Assembly: GCA_964386235.1 (NCBI GenBank)
Contig: CAYLSH010000013.1
Span: forward strand, 1 to 33,720
DNA: 33,720 bases
Origin: RGIG8767 sp964386235
Lineage (GTDB): Bacteria > Bacillota > Clostridia > Lachnospirales > Lachnospiraceae
Direction: 5' to 3'
The position numbers were made by a program, and so were the translations under genes. The notes below the pieces were generated by a model. It searched no databases. It worked only from the letters and a program-made list of their open reading frames with translations, and was not told the DNA's origin. Position 1 is the stretch's first letter, and the number at the start of each line of letters is the position of its first letter. Positions 15,997 through 24,417 of this stretch are shown one piece after another.

Positions 15997-16815
15997 ATGG
16001 TAAGATCACTTTGGACGGCGGCGACCGGCATGAACGCCCAGCAGACCAATCTGGACACGATCGCCAATAATCTTGCAAATGTAAATACGGTTGGATACAA
16101 GGGAGAAACGGCAGAGTTTAAGTCGTTGTTATATCAGACACTTCAGACAAGGACGACAACGGCAAACGGAGCCAACAAACCGATCAGCGCACAGGTTGGT
16201 CTTGGTGTGCGCAACTCTTCTATCACGACTACGTTCAGACAGGGTTCCTTACTGGCATCCGAGAGCGATACTGCTTTTGCCATTCAGGGAAAAGGTTTCT
16301 TTGCGGTACGTGGCGAAGATGGACAGACATACTACACGAGAAACGGTAATTTTGGGTTTGCACTGGGAACGAATGGCGGACTTGTGCTTGCCAATTCGGA
16401 CGGACTTCCGGTATTGAATACCGCGGGCAGACCGATCACATTAGGGACACAGTATGTTGCCAGCAAGATTACGGTAACGTCGGATGGTCAGTTGTGCTAT
16501 CCGGATGAAAATAATAATCCGCAGCCAATCGGTATTACGATCGGCACCTATCAGTTTTCCAATCCGGCAGGTTTGGAAAAAATAGGGGATACCCTGTTTG
16601 GTGTGACGGCGGCAAGTGGAAATGCTCTGAATGAAGCAACCAATCTGAATCTTGAAAGAAGCAGTATTGTGCAAGGGTATCTGGAGGGATCCAGTGTACA
16701 GGTTGCAGACGAAATGGTCAATATGATCGTAGCACAGAGAGCATATGAATTGAACTCAAAGGCAATTACAACATCGGATGAAATGATGCAGATCGCAAAC
16801 AACCTTAAGAGATAA
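15997..16815 (+). CDS. Flagellar rod/hook-basal body protein FlgG-like (FlhP)
   Basis: A 272-residue distal-rod type protein. The N-terminus has the family signature (MVRSLWTAATGMNAQQ; NNLANVNTVGYK). The C-terminus has SSVQVADEMVNMIVAQRAYE, the classic FlgG/FlgE-type ending, and closes with MMQIANNLKR. It is probably exported unprocessed and polymerised onto the FlgF-like subunit. It is similar enough to its neighbour that an old tandem duplication is likely, although the core domains differ. This is the second rod gene of the unit, followed after 59 bases by the rod-binding protein. Confidence 0.92.
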   Translation: MVRSLWTAATGMNAQQTNLDTIANNLANVNTVGYKGETAEFKSLLYQTLQTRTTTANGANKPISAQVGLGVRNSSITTTFRQGSLLASESDTAFAIQGKGFFAVRGEDGQTYYTRNGNFGFALGTNGGLVLANSDGLPVLNTAGRPITLGTQYVASKITVTSDGQLCYPDENNNPQPIGITIGTYQFSNPAGLEKIGDTLFGVTAASGNALNEATNLNLERSSIVQGYLEGSSVQVADEMVNMIVAQRAYELNSKAITTSDEMMQIANNLKR

Positions 16816-16874
16816 CCGGTTTTTATGATTGATTTTGCATCATAGAATACATTTGGATCCGGAAAGGATAACAT

Positions 16875-17234
16875 ATGAGTTTTGATTTGGGAGGCTTATC
16901 CTCAACTTACAGTGATATTATTAATACACAGGCGCAGGATGTTAAGAACCAGAAACTGACACAGTCCGTGGAAGGGGATTACAGCAATGCAACGTCGGAG
17001 GAACTGATGGATGCCTGCAAGCAGTTTGAGGCATATTTCCTTGAACAGATTTTCAAAGGAATGGAAAAAACGATTCCGAAGAATGAAAATGGTGATAGTT
17101 CAACCCAGAATCTTTTAGATTATTTCAAGGAAACCACGATTCAGGAACTGGCAGAAGAATCCACAGAGACCAACAGCCTTGGATTGGCACAGATGTTGTA
17201 TGAACAGATGAAGCGTAATTATAATATTGAGTAA
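16875..17234 (+). CDS. FlgJ-like rod-binding protein without muramidase domain
   Basis: A 119-residue protein matching only the N-terminal rod-binding part of FlgJ. The core ACKQFEAYFLEQIFKGMEKT (about 39-58) and the downstream YFKETTIQELAE..LGLAQMLYEQM are typical of the rod-binding domain. Enterobacterial FlgJ adds a C-terminal muramidase, which is absent here and commonly absent in Firmicutes, where another hydrolase opens the wall. It would act as a scaffold or cap for rod assembly outside the membrane. The start follows GGAAAGG. A strong terminator follows 6 bases after the stop. Confidence 0.85.
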   Translation: MSFDLGGLSSTYSDIINTQAQDVKNQKLTQSVEGDYSNATSEELMDACKQFEAYFLEQIFKGMEKTIPKNENGDSSTQNLLDYFKETTIQELAEESTETNSLGLAQMLYEQMKRNYNIE

Positions 17235-17239
17235 AACAG

Positions 17240-17270
17240 GAGGGCAGAAACGGATATCTGCCCTCTTTTT
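17240..17270 (+). terminator. Terminator of the mbl-rod operon
   Basis: A perfect 8-bp stem GAGGGCAG (17240-17247) / CTGCCCTC (17258-17265) followed by TTTTT. Confidence 0.9.
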
Positions 17271-17296
17271 ATGCAATAGGAAATTTCCTGTTGTAT
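17266..17296. repeat. ATGCAATAGG palindrome, copy at the rod-operon terminator
   Basis: The 26 bases from 17271 form a near-perfect palindrome (ATGCAATAGGAAA / TTTCCTGTTGTAT with two G-U pairs). The left side starts directly on the terminator T run, as at 8744. The right arm has diverged and is shorter than in that copy. Confidence 0.7.
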
Positions 17297-17316
17297 AACA
17301 TAGTGTAGGAGAAAAT

Positions 17317-19557
17317 ATGGAAACGGTACAGGGATATATTGACCATTTTATATATCGGAACGACACCAATGGATATGGTGTGATTGAATTGCAGACAGAG
17401 GACGAAGAATTGATCTGCGTTGGATCCTTTCAGGGAGTGGATCAGGGCGAGAATGTAAGGATCGAGGGCCGGTATGTGGAACATGCCGTGTATGGTCGCC
17501 AGTTGAAGGCGGAAAAAGTGACAGTCATTGAACCTAAGGATGCCTATGCCATGGAGCGCTATCTTGCCGGTGGTGCGGTAAAAGGTGTGGGTCCGGCGCT
17601 GGCTAAAAGGATTGTCAAAAAATTTGGCGGGGATACCTTCCGCATTATGGAGGAAGAACCGGAGCGTTTAGCAGAGATCAAAGGAATCAGTGAACGGATG
17701 GCGCTGGATATTGCCGGGTTTATGGAAAACCGGAAAGAATTGCGGGATGCCATGGTTTTTCTGCAAAGATATGGAATTACAAACAATCTGGCATTAAAAA
17801 TATACGATACATATGGAGTCCGCCTCTATTCCGTGATTGAGGAAAATCCTTATCGGCTGGCGGATGAAATAGATGGAATTGGTTTTAAAAGAGCGGATGA
17901 AATTGCCAAAAAAGCTGGCGTAAAGGTGGATTCGGAGTTTCGGATCAGTTGCGGTATCTGCTACGTGCTGAGTCAGGCCGCTTCGGAGGGACATACCTAT
18001 CTACCGATGGAAGAATTGATTCAACGTTCTGCTATGCTGTTAGAAGTGGATAAGGAGCAGACCAAGGTGGCAATCCCTAATCTTGCCATGGAAAAGAAAC
18101 TTGTGATTAAGCAGGAAGAAAGGGGAACCTGTTGTTATCTGTCAGGATCCTATTATGAAGAACTTGCCTGTGCAAAGATGTTAAAAGACCTGAATGATGC
18201 CATATGCGTAAACAAAACGGATGAAAAAGAAGAAAAAAGGATCCACAAGAGTGTTGAGCAGGTCGAGAAAAGACTCTCCATTTCTCTGGATGATTTACAG
18301 CGCCGGGCGGTTTTAGAGGCGGCACAAAACGGTGTATTCATTTTATCGGGTGGACCGGGAACCGGAAAAACCACAACAATCAATGCCATCATCCGTTATT
18401 TTGAACAGGAAGGGATGGACATTATGCTGGCGGCTCCGACGGGAAGGGCAGCCAAGCGAATGACGGAAGCGACCGGTTTTGAGGCAAAAACGATACACCG
18501 GTTACTGGAACTGAATGGTGCGTTTGCAGAAGATGGTAAAAAAGCGAGATTTGAAAAAAATGAGAATGCGCCTTTGGAGACGGATGTGGTAATCATAGAC
18601 GAGATGTCGATGGTGGATATTCATCTTTTCCACGCCCTATTGCGTGCGCTGCCATTACAAACGCGATTGGTACTGGTGGGCGATGTGAATCAGCTTCCGA
18701 GCGTAGGACCGGGACAGGTATTGCGTGATCTGATTGATTCGCAGGAGTATCCGCTCGTGATTTTGGAAAAAATATTCCGTCAGGCAACGAAAAGTGACAT
18801 TGTTGTCAATGCGCATCGAATCAATAACGGAGAGAATATCAGTTTAAGCAATAAAAGTGAGGACTTTTTCTTTTTAAAAAGAGATAATGTCGATGTGATT
18901 TATAAACATCTGATCCTGTTAATCACTGAGAAACTTCCTAAATATGTGGACGCCACACCTCTTCAGATTCAGGTACTGACTCCTATGAGAAAAGGGAGCC
19001 TCGGGGTGGAGAGCCTGAATACCATATTGCAGAAATACTTAAATCCACCGGATGAAAAGAAGAAAGAATGTGAACATGGCCAGATTGTTTTCCGGGAAGG
19101 GGACAAGGTCATGCAGATCAAGAATAATTACCAGTTAGAATGGGAGATTGTGAATCAATACAACATTGCGATTGATAAAGGATTGGGCGTATTTAATGGT
19201 GACACGGGTGTCGTTTTGCAGATTAATGATTTCGCGAAAACCGTAACGGTTGAGTATGAGGATCACAAACGCGTACAGTATTTTTACAGTCAGCTGGATG
19301 AACTGGAACTTGCCTATGCTGTGACGATTCATAAGTCACAGGGAAGTGAATATCCGGCGGTTCTACTGCCACTTTTGGGAGGACCGCGTCAGTTGATGAA
19401 CCGGAACCTTTTATATACAGGGATTACCCGTGCAAAAAAATGTGTAACCGTGTTGGGAAGTGAGGAAACCGTAATGGAGATGATTGCAAACGGAACTGCG
19501 AGAAAGCGGTATACCGGACTGCTTTCTCGAATAAGAGAAGTAAAAGGTGAAATATGA
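17317..19557 (+). CDS. recD2: RecD2-type ATP-dependent DNA helicase
   Basis: A 746-residue SF1B 5'-3' helicase not associated with RecBC. The order of parts is an N-terminal OB-like region (about 1-75), helix-hairpin-helix segments (about 80-210), Walker A GGPGTGKTTT (about 344-353), Walker B with D428-E429, then the VTIHKSQGSEYP motif and the C-terminal YTGITRAKK motif. Family members act in DNA repair and replication-fork maintenance. The start ATG at 17317 follows AGGAG. It overlaps comF by 4 bases (ATGA), so the two are coupled. Confidence 0.93.
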   Translation: METVQGYIDHFIYRNDTNGYGVIELQTEDEELICVGSFQGVDQGENVRIEGRYVEHAVYGRQLKAEKVTVIEPKDAYAMERYLAGGAVKGVGPALAKRIVKKFGGDTFRIMEEEPERLAEIKGISERMALDIAGFMENRKELRDAMVFLQRYGITNNLALKIYDTYGVRLYSVIEENPYRLADEIDGIGFKRADEIAKKAGVKVDSEFRISCGICYVLSQAASEGHTYLPMEELIQRSAMLLEVDKEQTKVAIPNLAMEKKLVIKQEERGTCCYLSGSYYEELACAKMLKDLNDAICVNKTDEKEEKRIHKSVEQVEKRLSISLDDLQRRAVLEAAQNGVFILSGGPGTGKTTTINAIIRYFEQEGMDIMLAAPTGRAAKRMTEATGFEAKTIHRLLELNGAFAEDGKKARFEKNENAPLETDVVIIDEMSMVDIHLFHALLRALPLQTRLVLVGDVNQLPSVGPGQVLRDLIDSQEYPLVILEKIFRQATKSDIVVNAHRINNGENISLSNKSEDFFFLKRDNVDVIYKHLILLITEKLPKYVDATPLQIQVLTPMRKGSLGVESLNTILQKYLNPPDEKKKECEHGQIVFREGDKVMQIKNNYQLEWEIVNQYNIAIDKGLGVFNGDTGVVLQINDFAKTVTVEYEDHKRVQYFYSQLDELELAYAVTIHKSQGSEYPAVLLPLLGGPRQLMNRNLLYTGITRAKKCVTVLGSEETVMEMIANGTARKRYTGLLSRIREVKGEI

Positions 19558-20261
19558 TAAATTGGAAGGAACATTTGCTTTCTTTATTTTTCCCCCGAAG
19601 ATGTGCAATCTGTGACGGGGTAATCGGGAAAGAAGCAGGGATCTGTAAAAAATGCGCAGAGAACATACATTTTTTGCCGGATCGGGTCTGTATGACCTGC
19701 GGTAAAAAAGTAAATGAGGGAGTGATATACTGCTATGACTGCGGACGGAAAGAGCATAATTTTATAAGAAACTACGCCGTTTTTCCCTATGATGATGTGC
19801 GTAAAAGTCTGTATCGCTTTAAGTATAACGGGAGAGCGGAATATGCCGCATATTATGCAGGAGCAGCATATGCAAGATGGGGAAGGCAGATTCGTGACCT
19901 GGATGTGCAGGCACTGGTGCCGGTTCCGCTTCATTCCTCCAGGATGCGAAAAAGAGGGTACAATCAGGCGGAAGAACTGGCAAGGGAGTTGTCAATTCTG
20001 ACAGGTATTCCGGTTCGTACGGATCTTGTAAAAAGGTGTAAAAAGACAAAACCGTTAAAAACACTGAATGTGTCGGAACGCCAAAATAATTTGAAAAAGG
20101 CTTTTCTATTCACACAAAATGATGTAAAATTAAAGACAATTATAGTTATTGATGACATTTATACAACCGGCTCAACTTTAGATGCTGTGGCAGCGGTATG
20201 TATGGATGCCGGAATTAAGCAGATATATGGGCTGACAGTAGCGGTTGGAACCGGACTGTGA
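19554..20261 (+). CDS. comF: ComF family protein
   Basis: 235 residues with an N-terminal zinc-ribbon (CxxC pairs in CAIC, CKKC, CMTC and CYDC) and a C-terminal type I phosphoribosyltransferase fold. The PRPP loop is VIDDIYTTGST, with D200 and D201. ComFC homologues are needed for uptake of transforming DNA. The biochemical substrate is not settled. It starts within the end of recD2 and is followed 33 bases later by a YvyF-like gene, the same pairing seen in Bacillus (comFC-yvyF). No comFA helicase lies next to it, so a competence role here is uncertain. Confidence 0.88.
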   Translation: MINWKEHLLSLFFPRRCAICDGVIGKEAGICKKCAENIHFLPDRVCMTCGKKVNEGVIYCYDCGRKEHNFIRNYAVFPYDDVRKSLYRFKYNGRAEYAAYYAGAAYARWGRQIRDLDVQALVPVPLHSSRMRKRGYNQAEELARELSILTGIPVRTDLVKRCKKTKPLKTLNVSERQNNLKKAFLFTQNDVKLKTIIVIDDIYTTGSTLDAVAAVCMDAGIKQIYGLTVAVGTGL

Positions 20262-20294
20262 TAAAGCACTTGGCAGAAAGGCAGGATATGTGAT

Positions 20295-20711
20295 ATGGAT
20301 GTTCGAAATTGCAGAAGATGCAGGAAGATTTTCAATTATAGCATGGGTCCGATATATTGCATGAATTGCAGAAAGGAACTGGAAGAAGAGTTCCAGGTAG
20401 TCAAGAAATTTGTTCAGGATAATCCGGGATGTGATATCCGTATCGTATCGGAAGAATGTAATGTAGAACCCTCCAAGATCAGAGAGTGGGTCAGAGAGGA
20501 ACGTCTGTATTTTTCAGAAGGTTCCAATACGGGGATCAGTTGTGAACGCTGTGGTGTAATGATTCAGACGGGAAGATTCTGCAATCGATGCAAAGCGGAA
20601 ATGACCAATACATTTCAGAGTGCTATCAGACCTACATCAAGTGCACAACCGGTTCAGAAAAATAATACAAAGGTCAATCCCAAGATGAGGTATCTTGACT
20701 CTGATCAATAA
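20295..20711 (+). CDS. YvyF-like flagellar operon zinc protein
   Basis: 138 residues of the TIGR03826/YvyF type. It has a zinc knuckle at the N-terminus (C6, C9, C22, C25), a helical middle with a winged-helix-like segment VSEECNVEPSKIREWVREER (about 51-70) and a second zinc knuckle (C83, C86, C96, C99). The last 30 residues are polar and probably unfolded. Family members sit beside flgM in flagellar operons and are thought to be regulatory. Here flgM, flgN and flgK do not follow and the operon continues into c-di-AMP genes, which is unusual. The spacing pattern of cysteines makes the family call good; the function is unproven. Confidence 0.82.
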   Translation: MDVRNCRRCRKIFNYSMGPIYCMNCRKELEEEFQVVKKFVQDNPGCDIRIVSEECNVEPSKIREWVREERLYFSEGSNTGISCERCGVMIQTGRFCNRCKAEMTNTFQSAIRPTSSAQPVQKNNTKVNPKMRYLDSDQ

Positions 20712-20723
20712 AAGAGGAATATT

Positions 20724-21125
20724 ATGGTAGATGAAAACAGAGTGATTTTAATGACAAGACTGGCATCCTACGAATCGCATGAAGGTAAGAAATACCTGGG
20801 CGTTGGCAAATATTTCCGGGGAGATTATATCAGCTTACAGTTATTAAAATCTTTTATCTGCGGTACACTTGCTTTTTGCATAGTAGCAGGACTTGCCGTA
20901 CTTTATGATGTTGAAAAATTTATGAAAAATTTTTATCAGACGGTGGATATGATTGAACTGGTAAAGAAGGTTGGGATTATTTATCTGATTGTGATAGGAG
21001 CCTATATGCTGATTACCTATGTGATCGCGACTTATCAGTACAACCGATCCAGACAAAGTCTGAAAACATACTATGGTAATTTGAAAAAATTATCCAAATA
21101 TTATGACCAGAAAAAGGAAATATAA
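20724..21125 (+). CDS. Conserved-looking two-helix membrane protein, unknown function
   Basis: I do not recognise this 133-residue protein. It has two clear membrane helices (about 43-61 and 82-103) with a short loop between them containing VEKFMKNFYQTVDMIE. Both tails are polar. The basic C-terminus (YQYNRSRQSLKTYYGNLKKL) points to the cytosol, so both ends are probably inside. It starts 12 bases after the YvyF-like gene with a GAGG site, and its stop TAA is followed directly by the ATG of the next membrane gene. That tight spacing suggests it works with the following membrane protein or with the diadenylate cyclase beyond it. Confidence 0.7.
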   Translation: MVDENRVILMTRLASYESHEGKKYLGVGKYFRGDYISLQLLKSFICGTLAFCIVAGLAVLYDVEKFMKNFYQTVDMIELVKKVGIIYLIVIGAYMLITYVIATYQYNRSRQSLKTYYGNLKKLSKYYDQKKEI

Positions 21126-22214
21126 ATGTCCAGTTTATTAGTTACCAAAGAGTATATAAAGAAAATCTATGCCAGGAATCAGGCATATATTGATCCCATA
21201 TTGAAATTTCTCATGGCGTTTGTTACGTTTTTGCTGCTCAATGCAAAAATGGGTTACATGGAAAAGATCAACAGCATTGTGATCGTGTTGGTGCTTGCGT
21301 TGTTCTGTTCTTTTATGCCTCTTAAAACAATTGCGGTATTGGGAGCAGGAGTGATGCTTCTCCATTACTACGCATTGGCACCGGAATGTGCGATTGTGGT
21401 CTTTGCGATTCTTTTGGTTATGTTTCTTCTCTTTTTGAGATTTTCCCCCAAAGATACGCTGGTTCTTCTCCTTACGCCGGTTTTCTTTATGTTGAAGATT
21501 CCTTTTGCGATTCCGATTGCATTAGGGCTTTTGAGCGGACCGGCATCCATAGTTTCCGTATCATTTGGTGTCATTATTTCTTACTTAATTGAATATACTG
21601 AAAATAACGCGACTGCGATTATGGCAATGGATTCGGAAACCATGATTACGAAACTTCGCTTTGTGATGGACGGATTGATCGGGAACAAAGCGATGATCTA
21701 TACGGCAGTTGCTTTTGCCGTTACATTGCTCGTTGTATATGCGATCCGCAGGATGAGCATGGATTATGCATGGACGGTTGCTACAATATCCGGCGTTCTG
21801 GCAGATGTTGTGATTTTGTTAATCGGAGATTTGTTACTGGATCTGAATTATTCTCTCCTTGGGATCATACTTGGTTCTGTAGTGGCGGGACTGCTCTGTT
21901 ATGCACTCCAGTTTTTCTCATTTTATGTGGATTATAAACGTTCGGAGCATCTGCAGTTTGAAGATGATGAGTATTATTACTATGTAAAGGCAGTTCCCAA
22001 GATTGTAGTGGCAACTCCGGATAAAAGAGTAAAGAAGATCAATACCAAGCGTGAGAATGTCTCCCGTACATCGGTGCCATCCACGGTAAAAACGGCACAT
22101 GGTATTACAAGAACAACTACCTCCACTGCCTCCAGAAGCGCTTCGGGAGCCGGAAACGGAACGAGAACTTCTGCAAATAAGGTTCGTAGGGAAGAAGTAA
22201 CCAGAAAAAAATAA
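21126..22214 (+). CDS. Polytopic membrane protein with basic tail, unknown function
   Basis: I do not recognise this 362-residue protein. Residues about 25-270 hold eight to ten hydrophobic helices. A cytosolic tail (about 271-362) begins with an acidic-aromatic patch, EDDEYYYYVKAVPK, and ends in a Ser/Thr/Arg-rich, low-complexity basic stretch. The start ATG touches the previous stop, and the diadenylate cyclase gene starts 12 bases after its stop. It has no transporter or enzyme signature that I can see. Its place just ahead of cdaA makes a role in c-di-AMP signalling or in cyclase localisation possible, but this is only inference from context. Confidence 0.7.
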   Translation: MSSLLVTKEYIKKIYARNQAYIDPILKFLMAFVTFLLLNAKMGYMEKINSIVIVLVLALFCSFMPLKTIAVLGAGVMLLHYYALAPECAIVVFAILLVMFLLFLRFSPKDTLVLLLTPVFFMLKIPFAIPIALGLLSGPASIVSVSFGVIISYLIEYTENNATAIMAMDSETMITKLRFVMDGLIGNKAMIYTAVAFAVTLLVVYAIRRMSMDYAWTVATISGVLADVVILLIGDLLLDLNYSLLGIILGSVVAGLLCYALQFFSFYVDYKRSEHLQFEDDEYYYYVKAVPKIVVATPDKRVKKINTKRENVSRTSVPSTVKTAHGITRTTTSTASRSASGAGNGTRTSANKVRREEVTRKK

Positions 22215-22226
22215 GGGTAAACGAAG

Positions 22227-23117
22227 ATGGAGCAGCTTAGAACTTTTGCGGATAATTATTTGTCCAATCTGCACATTCCTAAAATGGAAACAATTCAATA
22301 TCCGGATGTTTTAGAGATACTGATCCTCGCTGTTCTGATCTACCATATTATGGTATGGATCAAGAACACGAAGGCATGGAATCTCTTAAAAGGACTGGTA
22401 GTGATACTGGTATTTGTCCTGATCGCGGCGATCTTAGAGATGAATACCATTATATGGATTGTCCAAAATGTATTTTCTATTGCTGTTATTGCTATTATTA
22501 TTGTTTTACAGCCGGAACTTAGGCGGGCATTGGAAGAACTTGGCAAAAAGAATATTGTAAATGGCCTGATTCCCATTGATATCAGTAAAGGGGAAGCGGG
22601 GCTTTTTTCTGACAAGACGATAGCGGAGATTATAAGAGCCTGCGTGGAGATGTCAAGAGTGCGTACGGGTGCATTGATTGTAGTGGCGCAAAATGACTCT
22701 CTTGCCGAGTATGAGAGCACCGGCATTGATATTGACGGTATTGTGACAAGTCAGCTCCTGATCAATATTTTTGAAAAAAATACACCATTGCATGACGGCG
22801 CGGTAATCATAAGAGGAGACAGGGTGACATCAGCAACCTGCTATCTTCCCCTGTCACAAAACTCAGGATTGAGTAAGTCCCTTGGTACGAGACATCGTGC
22901 GGGTATCGGTATATCGGAAGCAACGGATTCTTTAACGATCATTGTATCCGAAGAAAACGGCATGATCAGTGCCGCTTACAAAGGAGAATTACAAAGAGGC
23001 ATGTCACAGGAAGAACTGGAGGCATTGCTAACCAAGATACAGAATAAGGTAGTGGATGATAAAAAGTTAAGATTATGGAAAGGAAGGGCTAAAAATGAAA
23101 AAAAAGCTGACTCATAA
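22227..23117 (+). CDS. cdaA: Diadenylate cyclase CdaA (DacA)
   Basis: It makes cyclic di-AMP from two ATP at the membrane, a second messenger for potassium, osmotic and cell-wall homeostasis. The 296 residues fit the family: three N-terminal membrane helices (about 29-48, 53-71 and 74-94) and a cytosolic DAC domain with the catalytic D190-G191-A192 and R222-H223-R224 motifs. It overlaps the following YbbR gene by 23 bases, and glmM comes next, giving the conserved cdaA-cdaR-glmM order of Firmicutes. Both flanking partners are known to modulate the cyclase in other species. Confidence 0.96.
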   Translation: MEQLRTFADNYLSNLHIPKMETIQYPDVLEILILAVLIYHIMVWIKNTKAWNLLKGLVVILVFVLIAAILEMNTIIWIVQNVFSIAVIAIIIVLQPELRRALEELGKKNIVNGLIPIDISKGEAGLFSDKTIAEIIRACVEMSRVRTGALIVVAQNDSLAEYESTGIDIDGIVTSQLLINIFEKNTPLHDGAVIIRGDRVTSATCYLPLSQNSGLSKSLGTRHRAGIGISEATDSLTIIVSEENGMISAAYKGELQRGMSQEELEALLTKIQNKVVDDKKLRLWKGRAKNEKKADS

Positions 23118-24360
23118 TCTTGGACTGAAAATAGCATCAGTTTTACTTGCGATTGGTCTCTGGCTGGTTGCGGTAAATATCAACGATCCGATCTCGCAAC
23201 GTATTTATAATGTATCCGTACAGTTGCTCAATATGAATACCCTGACCAATTCGGGCAAGTATGTGGAGGTGCTGGATGATACGGACACCGTGCGTGTCAC
23301 CGTGCGTGCAAGTCGCTCTGTTTTTTCTGATTTTTCCGAGAAAAACATTGTGGCAACTGCCGATGTCAGCCAGATGACAGATGACAACAGACTTCCGATA
23401 GAAGTAACTTCCAACAAAACGGGAAGCAAGATCGAGAGTATAAAAACAGATAAAGAATATGTCGAAGTAAGTATCGAAGATATGGTAAAACTACAGAAAC
23501 GTATCAGCGTGGAAGTATTGAATCAGCCCGCGGATGGATACCTTCTCGGAACGATCAGTACGGATCAGAATGCGGTCATTATTTCAGGACCGGAATCCAT
23601 TGTAGAACGGATTGCAAGGACACAGGTTGAGATCAATGTGGATGGTGCCACCAGTGATGTGAACATCACGCTTCCGGTGCATTTATACGATGCTGAGGGA
23701 CATGAGATTGACGATAGCAGACTGACTGCCAGCGTGAAGGAAGTATTTACCAAGGCTGTTGTGTTGCAGACAAAAGAGGTTCCGATCGAATATACGGTAA
23801 AAGGTGAGCCGGAGGACGGTTACATTTTTGCAGATGAATATATTCAGAATCCGCAAACGATTATGATTGCAGCCAAACCATCCGTATTAAAGAATGTGAA
23901 TTCCCTTGTAGTGGAAGATCCCATTGACATTGAAGGTGCAAAGGCCAATGTGGAGATGAGTGTGGAGTTAAAACAGTATCTTCCCGACGGCGTGGTTCTT
24001 GCTGACAGTTTTGCAAGCAAAACGGCGACAGTATCGGCAGTAATAGCAGAAGAAAAAACGAAGATATTAGAGATACCGTATGATAATATCGAACTGACCA
24101 ACGTTCCGGAAGGGTATGACGCCGGATTAAGAAACACGGAAGAAAAGGTTACCGTAAAGGTAGTCGGTCTGCCGGATAATGTGGATGGCATTACAGTGGA
24201 CAATTTAAAAGGCAGTATAGACGTAAGTGCGTATCTTCTGGCCGGAGAAGGAGAGGACTTTGGTGTGGGAAGTTATTATCCGTCCGTTACATTTGATCTG
24301 CCGGATTATGTACGGTTAAAGGAAAAAGTAACGGTGCATATGGTGCTGGAAGAACGTTAA
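23095..24360 (+). CDS. cdaR: YbbR-domain protein CdaR, regulator of CdaA
   Basis: 421 residues: a short basic N-terminus, one membrane anchor (about 10-26, IASVLLAIGLWLVAVNI) and an extracytoplasmic region of about four YbbR repeats (boundaries near 50-125, 135-215, 220-310 and 325-415). CdaR binds and regulates the membrane-bound CdaA in Bacillus, Listeria and relatives. The start lies inside the end of cdaA, consistent with coupled translation. It is unrelated to the DNA-binding CdaR-type regulator at 3390, despite the shared name. Confidence 0.92.
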   Translation: MKKKLTHNLGLKIASVLLAIGLWLVAVNINDPISQRIYNVSVQLLNMNTLTNSGKYVEVLDDTDTVRVTVRASRSVFSDFSEKNIVATADVSQMTDDNRLPIEVTSNKTGSKIESIKTDKEYVEVSIEDMVKLQKRISVEVLNQPADGYLLGTISTDQNAVIISGPESIVERIARTQVEINVDGATSDVNITLPVHLYDAEGHEIDDSRLTASVKEVFTKAVVLQTKEVPIEYTVKGEPEDGYIFADEYIQNPQTIMIAAKPSVLKNVNSLVVEDPIDIEGAKANVEMSVELKQYLPDGVVLADSFASKTATVSAVIAEEKTKILEIPYDNIELTNVPEGYDAGLRNTEEKVTVKVVGLPDNVDGITVDNLKGSIDVSAYLLAGEGEDFGVGSYYPSVTFDLPDYVRLKEKVTVHMVLEER

Positions 24361-24417
24361 TTACTATAAAAATTTGATTCCAAAAGGAAGCCGGCTAATC
24401 GGCAGAAGGAGAAGAAC

